Part shown: piece after piece, positions 8,200 through 17,833 of the stretch
Layout: the number at the start of each line of letters is the position of its first letter
Numbering within the stretch: the stretch's first letter is position 1
NCBI GenBank assembly: GCA_020025825.1
Contig: JAHHRL010000002.1
Coordinates: 1 to 64,000 of the forward strand
Length of the DNA: 64,000 bases
Origin: Faecalibacterium sp.
GTDB lineage: Bacteria > Bacillota > Clostridia > Oscillospirales > Ruminococcaceae
Direction of reading: 5' to 3'
Program-made: the position numbers and the translations under genes
Notes under the pieces: model-generated
Told to the model about the DNA's origin: nothing
Seen by the model: the letters and a program-made list of their open reading frames with translations, nothing else
Databases searched by the model: none

Positions 8200-9120
8200 T
8201 TACCAATAGCAACCTGATTCTACATTTTCTGCTCCCTTAGGACATTCTGTCTCTCCAGGTCTGGTCCAGTATTCATTACAAAGCTTATTAATCACAACCG
8301 AATCATCCCATCGTCTTCCCTTAATGCCAAAAATCAACTGAAGTGCTCCACCTACTACTACAGACTTTTTTCCCAACGTTTTGGCATATGCTGCTAAGGG
8401 AAATGAATATGCTCCACAGCCTATTAAAGCAATATCAAAATCTATTTGTTCCATCTGATTTTTCATGGATTCCAGTGCTTCAAACCAGCTTGCAAAACCA
8501 CCGGTATTATTTCCCAGGCTTTGAACAGCCTTGATTGTGACTAATTCAAACGGAGGAAGTATATCCGGATTTTCAAAAAGATGCTCTCTCTTATTAAATT
8601 GCTGACGAATTGTATCTTCAAAAGGACTGATTACCAAAACTTTTTTCTTTTTTAATGCTACACTCCACGGATTTTCTGAATAATACGGCTCTAATGCACA
8701 AAGATCAACATATGTAATGTTATGCGGAGCAAACGTTTTATAAAAGAAATCCTCGTCTCGATTCTGCAATACTGCTGCACAATCCAAATGCTTTGCTGCT
8801 TCTTCATAACATGAAACCAACTCACGCAATGCTTTTTCATTTTTAGGAAAAAAGCCAGAATACGTATATATTCCATCTAAATAAACCTGCGGCACATCTT
8901 TTCTCAATCCAGTATCATTGGTGTAAACTGCATTTATAGATTGCATTTCCGTAGATCCTATTCTGGCAATCATGCATGGTGCATCCTGTTCGAGCAGTTT
9001 GCGTATCGTATTTCCGCCATTCTCAATATCCTGAATCTCATGTCCAAACACAGTATGCTTCACTTTGCTTTTTCCGAGCAATTTTTTTATGATTCTAAAA
9101 TAAATATATCTAGTTTTCAT
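8200..9120 (-). CDS. GT-D-fold-like glycosyltransferase candidate
   Basis: 306 residues, soluble, no signal peptide. Residues 40-70 contain ARIGSTEMQSI, resembling the (A)RxGxxE nucleotide-sugar/metal-binding motif of DUF1792/GT-D enzymes such as those that extend serine-rich glycoprotein glycans in streptococci. The second half has a Rossmann-like KKVLVISPF strand and a DIALIGCGAYSFPLAAYAK segment like those seen in that family. A start at 9120 is chosen because the ATG follows AGGGG with 6-bp spacing; the preceding in-frame TTG is unlikely. Its position within the capsule operon supports a sugar-transfer role. The assignment is by motif memory, not alignment, and a sugar-modifying enzyme of another class cannot be excluded. 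Confidence 0.55.
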   Translation of the reverse strand: MKTRYIYFRIIKKLLGKSKVKHTVFGHEIQDIENGGNTIRKLLEQDAPCMIARIGSTEMQSINAVYTNDTGLRKDVPQVYLDGIYTYSGFFPKNEKALRELVSCYEEAAKHLDCAAVLQNRDEDFFYKTFAPHNITYVDLCALEPYYSENPWSVALKKKKVLVISPFEDTIRQQFNKREHLFENPDILPPFELVTIKAVQSLGNNTGGFASWFEALESMKNQMEQIDFDIALIGCGAYSFPLAAYAKTLGKKSVVVGGALQLIFGIKGRRWDDSVVINKLCNEYWTRPGETECPKGAENVESGCYW

Positions 9121-9167
9121 CAAATTCCCCTATTATAATGGTCGTGCTTTATTCTTCCGATTATATT

Positions 9168-10349
9168 TCACTTGAGCAAACTCCATGAATTGCTATTATA
9201 TATTCTTGTAGCAATGCTACAGGGGCCGCTCTCAAACGGAGAACCTTTTTCATTCGTATTAAGATATTTCGCCAGTTCCAACAGCCGTTTCGCTGCATTG
9301 GGGGCATTCCATACCTCGGTCAATGTTTCGTATGCATTGCGTCCAAATCGTTCACGCAACTCCGAATCATCCAACAATTTTTCCACGCACTCATTCAGCT
9401 CTGATTGTTCCTGATTCTGATATATCATGCCGTTCTCTCCATTTTGAATCAAGAATCCTGCTGATCCCATAGCATGACTGACAACCAGGGCGCACCCACT
9501 GTTCATAGCCTCGTTTAATACTGCGCCCCAGCCCTCGTAAAAGTCACTGGTGGCAATAAAAATATCCGCCTGTTCCATGTTATCACGAACCTGATCCGGC
9601 GGCATTGCTCCCAACATGGCCATGCAATCGTCTAGTCCCTGCTTTTGAAGCATCTGCTGAATATCAGGCTGCATTGCACCATTTCCTATCATACTGAGCT
9701 TAAATTTGTATCCGTTTTTTTTGAGTTCAGCTGCCAGATGAATCGCCGCCTCCGGATGTTTCCAGTCAATAATACGTCCTGCCCACAAAATATGAGGTAC
9801 ATCATTTTGCTGTTTTTTCTTTATAAGCAAACTAATGTCCTGATTTTTAACTTCTGGAAAATACCCCCATTTGTAAGTTCTGTTGATATAATTCCCGAAT
9901 TTTCCACAATCGCCAGCTGTATAAGCACTGGCGCAAAGCATGTACGGGCGATACCTCTGATACACACCATGATGTCGCAAAGCCGACATAAAAACCCGTG
10001 GATACTGATACCATTCGATCTTATTTTTATAAAGACGTTCACTGTAAACGAATGTTAATTTTCTCTGTTTCAAACGCGCCTTCAAATATTTCTCGGGTGC
10101 CGCCCCAAAAATCATAATATCGCTATCTAATGCTATCCGAAGTGCTTCACCTTTAGCGCTATCACTCTCATATTCACGAAGAACATAACTATATTTTTGA
10201 TCCAAATCCTCATATCCCATATTAAGCCGCTCTTTTACAATAGGCGCTGTGGATACAAAAGTGAAATTTCCCTTTGTCAGGCGATACAGCTCATCACATA
10301 GCGGTGTTTGATGATGCGTCAAATAGCACGAAAAAAAGGTAATTTTCAT
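9168..10349 (-). CDS. GT4 glycosyltransferase
   Basis: 393 residues. N-terminus MKITFFSCYLTHHQTPLCD is typical of GT4 enzymes that start with a short beta-strand and an HH/HQ acceptor-site motif. The C-terminal half has ILWAGRIIDWKHPEAAI (about 198), LSMIGNGAM and the signature EGWGAVLNEAMNSGCALVVS with E-x7-E (about 290-310). AAAGGAGAAA precedes the start, and 10 bp separate it from the upstream polymerase gene, so translation is probably coupled. The last ~30 residues (ending SNSWSLLK) look less conserved than the rest. Confidence 0.82.
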   Translation of the reverse strand: MKITFFSCYLTHHQTPLCDELYRLTKGNFTFVSTAPIVKERLNMGYEDLDQKYSYVLREYESDSAKGEALRIALDSDIMIFGAAPEKYLKARLKQRKLTFVYSERLYKNKIEWYQYPRVFMSALRHHGVYQRYRPYMLCASAYTAGDCGKFGNYINRTYKWGYFPEVKNQDISLLIKKKQQNDVPHILWAGRIIDWKHPEAAIHLAAELKKNGYKFKLSMIGNGAMQPDIQQMLQKQGLDDCMAMLGAMPPDQVRDNMEQADIFIATSDFYEGWGAVLNEAMNSGCALVVSHAMGSAGFLIQNGENGMIYQNQEQSELNECVEKLLDDSELRERFGRNAYETLTEVWNAPNAAKRLLELAKYLNTNEKGSPFESGPCSIATRIYNSNSWSLLK

Positions 10350-10359
10350 ATTTTCTCCT

Positions 10360-11502
10360 TTACTTCGTATCTGGAGTAGTCTCTTTTTTTAAAACGCCCT
10401 TACCGATACATAACAAAACCATGATTTCGACCGAAAATGGCACTCCTCCCATAAGTGCAGCAGCTTCAGAGCCTGAGTTAACAATAAAAGAAAGTATCGC
10501 AAAATAAGCAAGTGCCGATAAAGTATTGTTTTCACTTTTCTTGCAAATCTGTTTCATTCCCTGTTTCCAAACTGCATAATAGAACACAGTTCCAACAATC
10601 CCTATACTACAGAAGATGCTCAAGGGTCCATTATGATAATTTCCGAATCCGTATAAATCCGGTCTTCCCAATATAAACTGCAATGGATTATTTTGTATAT
10701 TATTTAATATTTCCTCGAACATTACCCCTCTTCCTGTAGCCAAAGACTTTCCAAAAACTAAGATTTCTCCCATTTGTGATAGAACCAAATGCACCACAAT
10801 ACTCAAGGTCGAAAATGAAACAGCTCCCCAAAAGCATAGCATACCAAATTTTTTACCATGTCTGTATAAAAAAGCTAGAAGCATAAACAAAGCCACACAG
10901 ACTATGCTGTTTCTTGACCCTAATAACAACAGTGTTCTCGTAAGCAAAAGAGTACACAAAATATTAGTCCATTTTCTTGTCTTTGATTGCGTGACATACA
11001 CCTCTATTAACAGCAATATCATCACAAACATCACCGAAATTGATGTTGCATTTGAATTTCCCATATTCATAGTAAATGCACGGTACCCATATTCATTAAC
11101 CGTCGTATAGCGAAATGAAAAAGGCACATACGTATAAACCGCAAAAGTTATTGCATGTACTAAATTGCAATCAAAAATAAACTTTAAATCTTTTGAACGA
11201 TATTCTTCCGCTCTTCTTAAAAAGCACAACAAAAAACATGAAATTGCTATTATACTCTGAAACAATGCACTGGGTGTTTTGGGATTTCCAATTATCATGC
11301 AAATAATTGAGTAAAAACAAATCCACATTACCAATAACACTTTAGCATTGACTTTCCGAAAATTCGTACCTGCCACAGCATACAGCCATGTTCCTAGAAT
11401 CATCGCATAACCCGCAATAATAACTATTTTGCTTTCCCACGGACTTATCATCGTATGCATCGTCAACGCTAACATTGATATCTTCAACCATAATATCGCC
11501 AT
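10360..11502 (-). CDS. wzy: Wzy-type polysaccharide polymerase candidate
   Basis: 380 residues with roughly 10-11 predicted membrane helices and a long polar loop near 230-290 (SLATGRGVMFEEILNNIQN, then LGRPDLYGFGNYHN), the pattern seen in O-antigen ligase/polymerase (Wzy/WaaL) proteins. Wzy joins flipped repeat units at the outer face of the membrane. Sequence identity in this family is low, so the call relies on topology, the loop with conserved R/G/H positions and the locus context. RBS GAGGAT upstream of ATG 11502. Confidence 0.75.
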   Translation of the reverse strand: MAILWLKISMLALTMHTMISPWESKIVIIAGYAMILGTWLYAVAGTNFRKVNAKVLLVMWICFYSIICMIIGNPKTPSALFQSIIAISCFLLCFLRRAEEYRSKDLKFIFDCNLVHAITFAVYTYVPFSFRYTTVNEYGYRAFTMNMGNSNATSISVMFVMILLLIEVYVTQSKTRKWTNILCTLLLTRTLLLLGSRNSIVCVALFMLLAFLYRHGKKFGMLCFWGAVSFSTLSIVVHLVLSQMGEILVFGKSLATGRGVMFEEILNNIQNNPLQFILGRPDLYGFGNYHNGPLSIFCSIGIVGTVFYYAVWKQGMKQICKKSENNTLSALAYFAILSFIVNSGSEAAALMGGVPFSVEIMVLLCIGKGVLKKETTPDTK

Positions 11503-11535
11503 TCTTCAATCCTCAAATCACTTTTTGTGTTTGCC

Positions 11536-12750
11536 CTAGATCAGTTCATTATAAATATTATAATAGGTAAGTGCCATTGTATTTTCTGAAAACTGTGTAC
11601 AAACATCCGCAATGGTTTTTTGGGGGAGCTTATATCCTTTTTCTTTTTGTGAGAGAATTTTTTGAGCCATCGCAAAAACCGAGTGACCTTCTACGATTAA
11701 ACCATTCACCTTCAGAAGAATTTCTGGTATCGCTGTAGATGCAAAGCCTGCGCTCATCAGTCCATTGATTGCTGCTTCAATAAAGGTCATTCCGAATGTT
11801 TCTTCTAGAGACATACTCACATGAAGATCACATATCTGATATAAATTCCACAAAACTGCTCGATTCGACACATAACCCAGAAAAGTTATATTAGCTGGAG
11901 CCTCCTGTCTGACTTTTTCACTCGCATTTCCAACTAATACGATCCAATACTGTTCGCCTAAAATCCTTGCTAGCTCAAAGAACTCATAGATTCCCTTTTT
12001 ATCAGTCCAACTACCGGCTACTCCGATTAAGGCAGTACGGCCCGCTTTCATTCTTTGAACTTCCTGAATTAGCGGATTTTCCGCAGCCGCCTTAAACTCA
12101 GCCTCATCCATAGGGCTAACAGCATTATAAATAGACGTAATCTTTGTCTCTGCCGGAAATACCTTTCGTGCCTGTTCCTCTACCCAATGGGAAACCCCCA
12201 CAAAAACGATATCCTCACACTGTGAAAACAGGCTTCTCTTCTGCCGCAACAGGCTTGCTGTATCCGCTCGTTTTGAATCAAAATCCTTTGCTTCGCTGGG
12301 GCATTTTTCACATCCTGCCAGATACTGATTGCACCCCATACTCATGTAATGGTAACAACCTCCCGTTAATGACCACATATCATGCATTGTAAAAACGACT
12401 TTGATCTTATTCCTAATCAGATATTTCATCAACATCGGAAAGCACACATACCCATGATGGATAACGTGAAGATGAACTATATCAGGCTGGTATATTTTAA
12501 GCAGACGGATAACTCTTTTTGTTTGTATCCATGCACAGATATCATTATGGCCGTAATATTTCCACAAAAATCGACGTACATAACTTTCCAGTTTTGTCTC
12601 ATACCGAATCACATTGGAATCATCATACTCGTCCCCAATTGCATAAAGGATTATTGATTCTTGCTTGATACCCTTCAGATAATTATGGATGGACAGTTCT
12701 ATCTCTTTCTGTGCCCCAACCAAAGTTCCTCCGATCTGAACAATCCTCAT
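11536..12750 (-). CDS. GT4 glycosyltransferase (WcaC-like, cysteine-rich insert)
   Basis: 404 residues. Contains FTMHDMWSLTGGCYHY near 122-137 followed by MGCNQYLAGCEKCP, a cysteine cluster shared by WcaC/colanic-acid-type GT4 enzymes and thought to bind a metal or stabilise the acceptor domain. The C-terminal domain has GVAGSWTDKKGIYEF and SLEETFGMTFIEAA (E-x7-E region). RBS AAAGGAGTG precedes the ATG at 12750. It is 34 bp from the polymerase gene. Acceptor and donor unknown. Confidence 0.85.
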   Translation of the reverse strand: MRIVQIGGTLVGAQKEIELSIHNYLKGIKQESIILYAIGDEYDDSNVIRYETKLESYVRRFLWKYYGHNDICAWIQTKRVIRLLKIYQPDIVHLHVIHHGYVCFPMLMKYLIRNKIKVVFTMHDMWSLTGGCYHYMSMGCNQYLAGCEKCPSEAKDFDSKRADTASLLRQKRSLFSQCEDIVFVGVSHWVEEQARKVFPAETKITSIYNAVSPMDEAEFKAAAENPLIQEVQRMKAGRTALIGVAGSWTDKKGIYEFFELARILGEQYWIVLVGNASEKVRQEAPANITFLGYVSNRAVLWNLYQICDLHVSMSLEETFGMTFIEAAINGLMSAGFASTAIPEILLKVNGLIVEGHSVFAMAQKILSQKEKGYKLPQKTIADVCTQFSENTMALTYYNIYNELI

Positions 12751-12788
12751 TTTTTCACTCCTTTATGCATTACCGCTTCATACTTTTA

Positions 12789-13931
12789 CTATTTACCGAT
12801 AAGATTTTTTAGGATTTCAATGTACGAATCCATCAAAAAGCATTCAGAAGCCGTGTCTAAGGCTGCCTTCTGCATGGCTTTTCTGTTTTCAGATGAAACA
12901 GCAATTGCCTTTTCCAAAACCTTTTCCAACGCTTCTGAACTACACTCATCAACAACATATCCATTTTCGCCATCACGAAGATAATAGCCAAGATCTGAAG
13001 TTATATTACAGATGACTGGGGTAGAACGCGATAGACTTTCCACAAATTTTGTTGGAAACCCGGCTTTTGCGTAACGCTGCGTCTCCGAACGCATTAAAAT
13101 CGTAAAATCTGTAGATTTTAGATTTTCCAAAACGGCCTCATGTGGTACTCGGCCATAAAAAGACAACAAATCTCCTAATCGCTCTATCTCTTCCTTTGAG
13201 ATTCCCGATTCGACTGCCTGTACCGAAGTACAGCCCAAAATCCGAAATTCTGCTTTCTTCTTCAAATGTTCGGGCAGCCGTGCAAATGCTCCAATCATAA
13301 CGTGAAGATAATCTTTCTTTCCAGGCTGTCCTGCATACGAAAAGACTATTTTATCATCTTGTATCGTTTTTTCTGCACATAAATCATGTTCTGAGATAAC
13401 AATGGGGATGCGGCAACATTCAATATTCTTACTTTCAAAATATTTTTTCAGATATTCACTGATTGCAATAATCTTAAAGTTTCTGTTTAATACATAGCGA
13501 TTCAAAACATCCTTTTTGATATATGCAACAGATAATTTTCCATGCGCAAACTGCTCCCTCGAATACCATTCAACGCTGTCATGGATCAGCTGTATCGATT
13601 TCTTTTGGCAATACCTTTTGAGCCAGATTGTAGAAGTCGGTCCCAGATCATCCACCAAAATAAGCCTAGGCTGGTATTCTTTCAGTAACTTTTTCAGGTT
13701 ATGCTGATATAACAAGTGACTTTTGACTTTACTCGGAAAGTCAGAGTCTCCATAACGAAACGAAATATATGGAATTTGATCTCCCACAATTTTCAAAGAA
13801 GTGCTTTTTCCCAGCCCTACAACCATGACTTGATATCCGATTTTTTTCAACATTTTTGCCAGTGTTTCATGTCGAATAGCACCCGCATCTCCTTGTGGAT
13901 ATTTCATTTTACTTATAAGCATTGCATCCAT
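12789..13931 (-). CDS. GT4 glycosyltransferase (start moved inside a longer open frame)
   Basis: 380 residues from ATG 13931. The open frame extends a further 76 codons upstream, but those encode the C-terminus of a decayed acetyltransferase. The GT proper starts MDAMLISKMKYPQGDAGAI, the normal N-terminus of this GT4 group (the DAGAxRHE acceptor/donor motif follows), and AGAGGA lies ~10 bases before this ATG. The C-terminal domain has VFSYAGQPGKKDYLHVMI near 193 and KAGFPTKFVESLSRSTPVI near 290, the GT4 donor-binding region. It sits in the run of capsule glycosyltransferases. Confidence 0.82.
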   Translation of the reverse strand: MDAMLISKMKYPQGDAGAIRHETLAKMLKKIGYQVMVVGLGKSTSLKIVGDQIPYISFRYGDSDFPSKVKSHLLYQHNLKKLLKEYQPRLILVDDLGPTSTIWLKRYCQKKSIQLIHDSVEWYSREQFAHGKLSVAYIKKDVLNRYVLNRNFKIIAISEYLKKYFESKNIECCRIPIVISEHDLCAEKTIQDDKIVFSYAGQPGKKDYLHVMIGAFARLPEHLKKKAEFRILGCTSVQAVESGISKEEIERLGDLLSFYGRVPHEAVLENLKSTDFTILMRSETQRYAKAGFPTKFVESLSRSTPVICNITSDLGYYLRDGENGYVVDECSSEALEKVLEKAIAVSSENRKAMQKAALDTASECFLMDSYIEILKNLIGK

Positions 13932-13934
13932 AAC

Positions 13935-14380
13935 AATTTTTCCTCTTATTCTGAAAATCTTTTTAGCAGCTATTTTACGAAAACCTATAACCTTCGCCAG
14001 TACATCACCAACGATGCTCATATTGGGAACATTCTTCGCAACCACTGCACCGGCTGCAACTATTACGCCTCTGCCAATGGTCACGCCTTTCAGAACAATT
14101 GCATTTGCTTCAATCCAATTATCATCTTTAAAAACGACATCCTGATTGTCCACTGGCAATTTATCGTATCTTTTACATCTTATATATTAATCCAAAAGAT
14201 CGATGCGATGATTTCCGGTGATTACCATAACCACTAACCCGAATATCACATGATCAAAGATTCTATGATGTTCGGCTATCCATTTCCTGTAATTCTAGCG
14301 CGAGTACCAATTGAAACCTGTTTACCGCATTTTGCAAATGACGATTTCAGCAAGGGCTCAACAATTAACTGGTTTCATGC
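13935..14380 (-). pseudogene. Decayed hexapeptide acetyltransferase (WbbJ/maltose-O-acetyltransferase-like)
   Basis: Fragments in different frames together follow the WbbJ-type acetyltransferase pattern. From 14350 one frame reads LLKSSFAKCGKQVSIGT then stops. From about 14270 another reads HVIFGLVVMVITGNHRIDLLD and stops near 14190. The same frame then continues KRYDKLPVDNQDVVFKDD, NWIEANAIVLKGVTIGRG and ends AKVIGFR near 13979. The catalytic-type HR (GNHRID) is still readable. The order and spacing match an intact gene of ~190 codons with at least one frameshift and one stop, so it is a pseudogene whose tail now reads in frame into the glycosyltransferase at 12789-13931. Loss would remove one O-acetylation from the polymer. 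Confidence 0.75.
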
Positions 14381-14425
14381 TTTGTATTACAACCCGGTTT
14401 CCCGCTAAAATTATAGCAGCTATTT

Positions 14426-15469
14426 TCACTTTGCTACCCCTTCTAATATATCAAAAATCAGTCCAAGAACTTTTTCTCTTGTATAATTACTTCGCACCTT
14501 CTGTAAATTCCAATCAGACATTTTTTTTCGTGTCTGTGGTTCACAGATTTCTTTTATAGCATGTATGATTGCTTCACTATTTTTTACCCTCACAATAATG
14601 CCGCCTTGACCTTCAAGCATATCCCTATTCGCACCAACATCGGATGCTATTACGGGCAAACCGCAAGCCATCGCCTCCAACAGAGCAATCGAGAACCCCT
14701 CTGTATAAGATGGGAAAAGAAACACATCTGACTTCGACAAAATTTCACGCACATCTTGTGCCGATTTTTCTCCTAACATCTTTACATTTTCCGGTATATC
14801 TAACCCTCTAACTTCATCTGTTATTGTTCCAACCAATTTAAATGTAATATTAGGAAGCGTCTTTGCAGCCTCCAGGATTTCAACTACTCCTTTTTGTTTC
14901 CTTACATGTCCTACAAATGTCATTGTATCGATTTTGTTGGAAACGGTAAATTTTTCAGATACAAATTCATCCTGAATAAAATTAGGGACAATAAATACAT
15001 GGTTGCTTCCGAGTTGCTCCATATACTGTTCCGATGCTTTGTTCAACACCAGAACCGCAGCTGATTTCTTTAAAATGTACCGCAGCAGTCTCACGGAACG
15101 CGGGTTATTTTTAATCTGATACGGCACATCGCAATGGCAGTGAAACACTATTTTTCTTTTCCGAACAAGAAAAATGCTAATTGCATCTCTAATCAGTCCA
15201 TTTTTTGAACAGGATGAGGTAATATATACAATGTCGGCGTTCTTCTTTTTGACCATCCGCACAGTTCTTGTCAAGATATGTCCAGCACGTTTAAGTTCAT
15301 CGATCAAACTCATTCTCGTGTTTTCTTTTTTCCCTCTGGAACCAATTAGAGCCGTATTCACAACGCTCACATCATGATGATGATTTTTACTGTACTCGAT
15401 AAAAGATTTAGTCCACGTTGCAATACCTCCAAACGGCGGCGGTAACGGCGACAAAAGAATGATTTCCAT
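14426..15469 (-). CDS. GT4 glycosyltransferase
   Basis: 347 residues; N-terminus MEIILLSPLPPPFGGIATW with the glycine-rich GGIATW acceptor loop. C-terminal domain: MTFVGHVRKQKGVVEILEA near 180, LVGTITDEV, and SYTEGFSIALLEAMACGLPV with the GT4 E-x7-E near 258-266. RBS GGAG 8 bases before ATG 15469. The intergenic space after it (14381-14425) contains the 5' remains of the decayed acetyltransferase's surroundings. Confidence 0.87.
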   Translation of the reverse strand: MEIILLSPLPPPFGGIATWTKSFIEYSKNHHHDVSVVNTALIGSRGKKENTRMSLIDELKRAGHILTRTVRMVKKKNADIVYITSSCSKNGLIRDAISIFLVRKRKIVFHCHCDVPYQIKNNPRSVRLLRYILKKSAAVLVLNKASEQYMEQLGSNHVFIVPNFIQDEFVSEKFTVSNKIDTMTFVGHVRKQKGVVEILEAAKTLPNITFKLVGTITDEVRGLDIPENVKMLGEKSAQDVREILSKSDVFLFPSYTEGFSIALLEAMACGLPVIASDVGANRDMLEGQGGIIVRVKNSEAIIHAIKEICEPQTRKKMSDWNLQKVRSNYTREKVLGLIFDILEGVAK

Positions 15470-15499
15470 TGTATCTACTCCCCAATATATTCGGAACTA

Positions 15500-16666
15500 T
15501 TACTGACTGCAAGCACGACGTAAAACGTCCTCATACTTATCTATATTATCCTTACTGAATTGTCTGTTTAGAAAATCAGCTTCCAACCTTTTAGCTCCAG
15601 ATTCATACAAACTAATTATAGTCTCAGCCAATTTTCTTTCATCGTCGCTCTCTGTGACCATAACGCCCTGAGCGGCTTTCGCCTCTTGACTAAAGCGGGA
15701 AGTCTCTCCTATAGCAAAAACAACTGGCTTTCCACACTCCAGACACACTGCAGTTTTGCTTGGCAACGCGGTTTTAACAATGTTCTTAGCAAGCGGAATA
15801 ATATTCAGATCAGCCTGTTCATATAGGGAATATGCCTGATTTGCTGGCACCGGCTGCAAAAAGTGCACATTGTTTGTTTTCAGTTCGTTTGCCAGCTCAA
15901 TACATTTTTCTTTTAATGCACCATTACCATAAATCTCAAACTGAATATTCGGATGATCCTTCAATTCTGCCGCAGTACGAATAATAACTTCTACATTCTG
16001 CATTCGTCCGATATTTCCAGCATAAACAACGCGGAATTTACCATCCTCTTCCCTTTTAATTTTCACGTTCGCGTCATTCACATCATTTTTCCAGTTATAT
16101 GCAACGTAAACACATTCAGCATCTGCACCCGCGGAAACCAGAGTTTCTTTCATATCTTCAGAAATTGTAATCACATAGGTACTGTGTCTTAGTGACCATT
16201 TCTGTAGCATCAGCAGAACTTTGCTGATGCTTGATTTTCCATTCAAAATGCCCGAGTAGATTGCATTCTGCGGAAAGATATCCTGCACATTATACACCAC
16301 CGGCTTACGAGTCATCAACTTTATGATACCAATTGGCAACCACGGTATATTATTAGACTGCAAAAAAAACACATCGTAATGTTTATATGCTCTGATTGCT
16401 TTTGCCGTTTTGATATAATATCTTATATCCGCCAGCATTCTTTTGATCAAATTATTCTTTTCTGCCTGTTTAACAGGAATATCTTTGACTGTCAATCCTG
16501 TCTTCCCCTCAAGTTCTAATGGCAGACAACCATTCTTTGAAAAGCATTTCTGAATCAGTCCTACTTCATGCCCATCATCTAGCAACTTCTGCAGCAAGTC
16601 CCGCATCAAATGATATGAGGAATAATTTTGTTCAAAGCTGCTGCCCGAAAGCACACATACGCGCAT
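15500..16666 (-). CDS. GT4 glycosyltransferase (WbuB-like)
   Basis: 388 residues, starting MRVCVLSGSSFEQNYSSYHL, a WbuB-type N-terminus (deoxy-aminosugar, often L-FucNAc, transferases belong to this group). The middle has VYNVQDIFPQNAIYSGIL (the VxDxxP motif of this subgroup) and the C-terminus VVYAGNIGRMQNVEVII and LIPLAKNIVKTALPSKTAV. WbuB enzymes in E. coli transfer L-FucNAc, which fits the presence of capEFG in this locus, so this is the best candidate for the FucNAc transferase. That link is inference. RBS GAGGAG before ATG 16666. Confidence 0.8.
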   Translation of the reverse strand: MRVCVLSGSSFEQNYSSYHLMRDLLQKLLDDGHEVGLIQKCFSKNGCLPLELEGKTGLTVKDIPVKQAEKNNLIKRMLADIRYYIKTAKAIRAYKHYDVFFLQSNNIPWLPIGIIKLMTRKPVVYNVQDIFPQNAIYSGILNGKSSISKVLLMLQKWSLRHSTYVITISEDMKETLVSAGADAECVYVAYNWKNDVNDANVKIKREEDGKFRVVYAGNIGRMQNVEVIIRTAAELKDHPNIQFEIYGNGALKEKCIELANELKTNNVHFLQPVPANQAYSLYEQADLNIIPLAKNIVKTALPSKTAVCLECGKPVVFAIGETSRFSQEAKAAQGVMVTESDDERKLAETIISLYESGAKRLEADFLNRQFSKDNIDKYEDVLRRACSQ

Positions 16667-16683
16667 CTATACTTCTCCTCTGT

Positions 16684-17829
16684 TTACTCAAACAACTTCT
16701 TCACGGCCTCTGCCGTTGCATCATCATGATATTGCACGAATTGATCACGAAACCTTCTTGTATTTTCACATTCCTCTTTATAATCCAGTTGACTAATTCG
16801 CTCAATCAGTTCATTTTCATCACGGCAAGATCTATTAGGGTATTTATCATCGATATCGAAATAAGTTCCTCGATCCGTCAAATAAGTTTCATAATCATAT
16901 GCAAAGCAAAAAATCGGCTTGCACAAAATCGAATAGTCAAATGCTATTGCAGAATAGTCCGTGATCAACAAATCAGATGCAATCATCAGCTCATTGACAT
17001 CAGGATAATCTGACGCATCACGGATAAAATCATCAAACTGTACATCCAGTACCTTAGTGGTGATATGATGCGCACGGAAAAGCAGCACATACTCATCCGA
17101 CAGTTTTTCTTTCCACTGAGTAAAATTGATTGGCGGCTTGATTGCGTATGATTTTCCTCCATCGGTGCTCTCACGCCATGTCGGCGCATAAAGAATCACC
17201 TTTCTATCATCAGGAATATTCAGTTTTTTTCGATACTGCTCACGGTCTTCTTTAGTGGCCTCCCACAACTGATCATTGCGCGGCATACCACAGCGCAGGT
17301 AACTGCTTTCGTTAGCATTAAATGCCGATTTAAAAACTTGTTCATCGTATTTGCCTGAAACACACAAATAGTTTAAGGTTTTAAAATTGTAGTCGTTGCG
17401 TCCCGGGCAATCATTTCCAATTTTTTTTAGTGCGATACCATGCCAAGTATTTAAATAAACTTGCTTTTTCTTTTTGAATGTCAAGCCACGCTCGATGTTT
17501 GTATTAGTCACCCAATATTTGGCCTTCAAAGCAGTCAGAAAATATTGCGGCGTATCAATTTTTACCGTATTCAGTTCAGGAAATTTTTCAGGATTCTCAA
17601 ACGCCCATACACAATGATACTTTTGGAATTTAGGGTGGTCCTGCATATAATCATAAATGGCCTTGGGACTATCGTTGAACTTGCTTCCCATAAATGAAAC
17701 AAACAGAACTATATTTGGTTCCAGCGGTACAAATAAACCCAAGATTTTGAAAAAAGCACTCATGCAGATTTTATATACTTTTTGAATAAATATATTGTGT
17801 TTCAACACATATACCAACCGCTGTTTCAT
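16684..17829 (-). CDS. CDP-glycerol:glycerophosphotransferase (TagB/TagF family)
   Basis: 381 residues covering the whole Glyphos_transf domain. Key features are TWHGIALKKIGND near 129-141 (the HG pair acts in catalysis in TagF), APTWRESTDGG near 215, FRAHH near 252 and DLLITDYSAIAFDYSIL near 287-303, all standard for this family. It transfers sn-glycerol-3-phosphate from CDP-glycerol to the polymer. With tagD two genes upstream the locus has both the donor synthesis and the transfer step, so the capsule is probably glycerol-phosphate-decorated. RBS AAGGAT before ATG 17829. Confidence 0.9.
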   Translation of the reverse strand: MKQRLVYVLKHNIFIQKVYKICMSAFFKILGLFVPLEPNIVLFVSFMGSKFNDSPKAIYDYMQDHPKFQKYHCVWAFENPEKFPELNTVKIDTPQYFLTALKAKYWVTNTNIERGLTFKKKKQVYLNTWHGIALKKIGNDCPGRNDYNFKTLNYLCVSGKYDEQVFKSAFNANESSYLRCGMPRNDQLWEATKEDREQYRKKLNIPDDRKVILYAPTWRESTDGGKSYAIKPPINFTQWKEKLSDEYVLLFRAHHITTKVLDVQFDDFIRDASDYPDVNELMIASDLLITDYSAIAFDYSILCKPIFCFAYDYETYLTDRGTYFDIDDKYPNRSCRDENELIERISQLDYKEECENTRRFRDQFVQYHDDATAEAVKKLFE

Positions 17830-17833
17830 GTTT

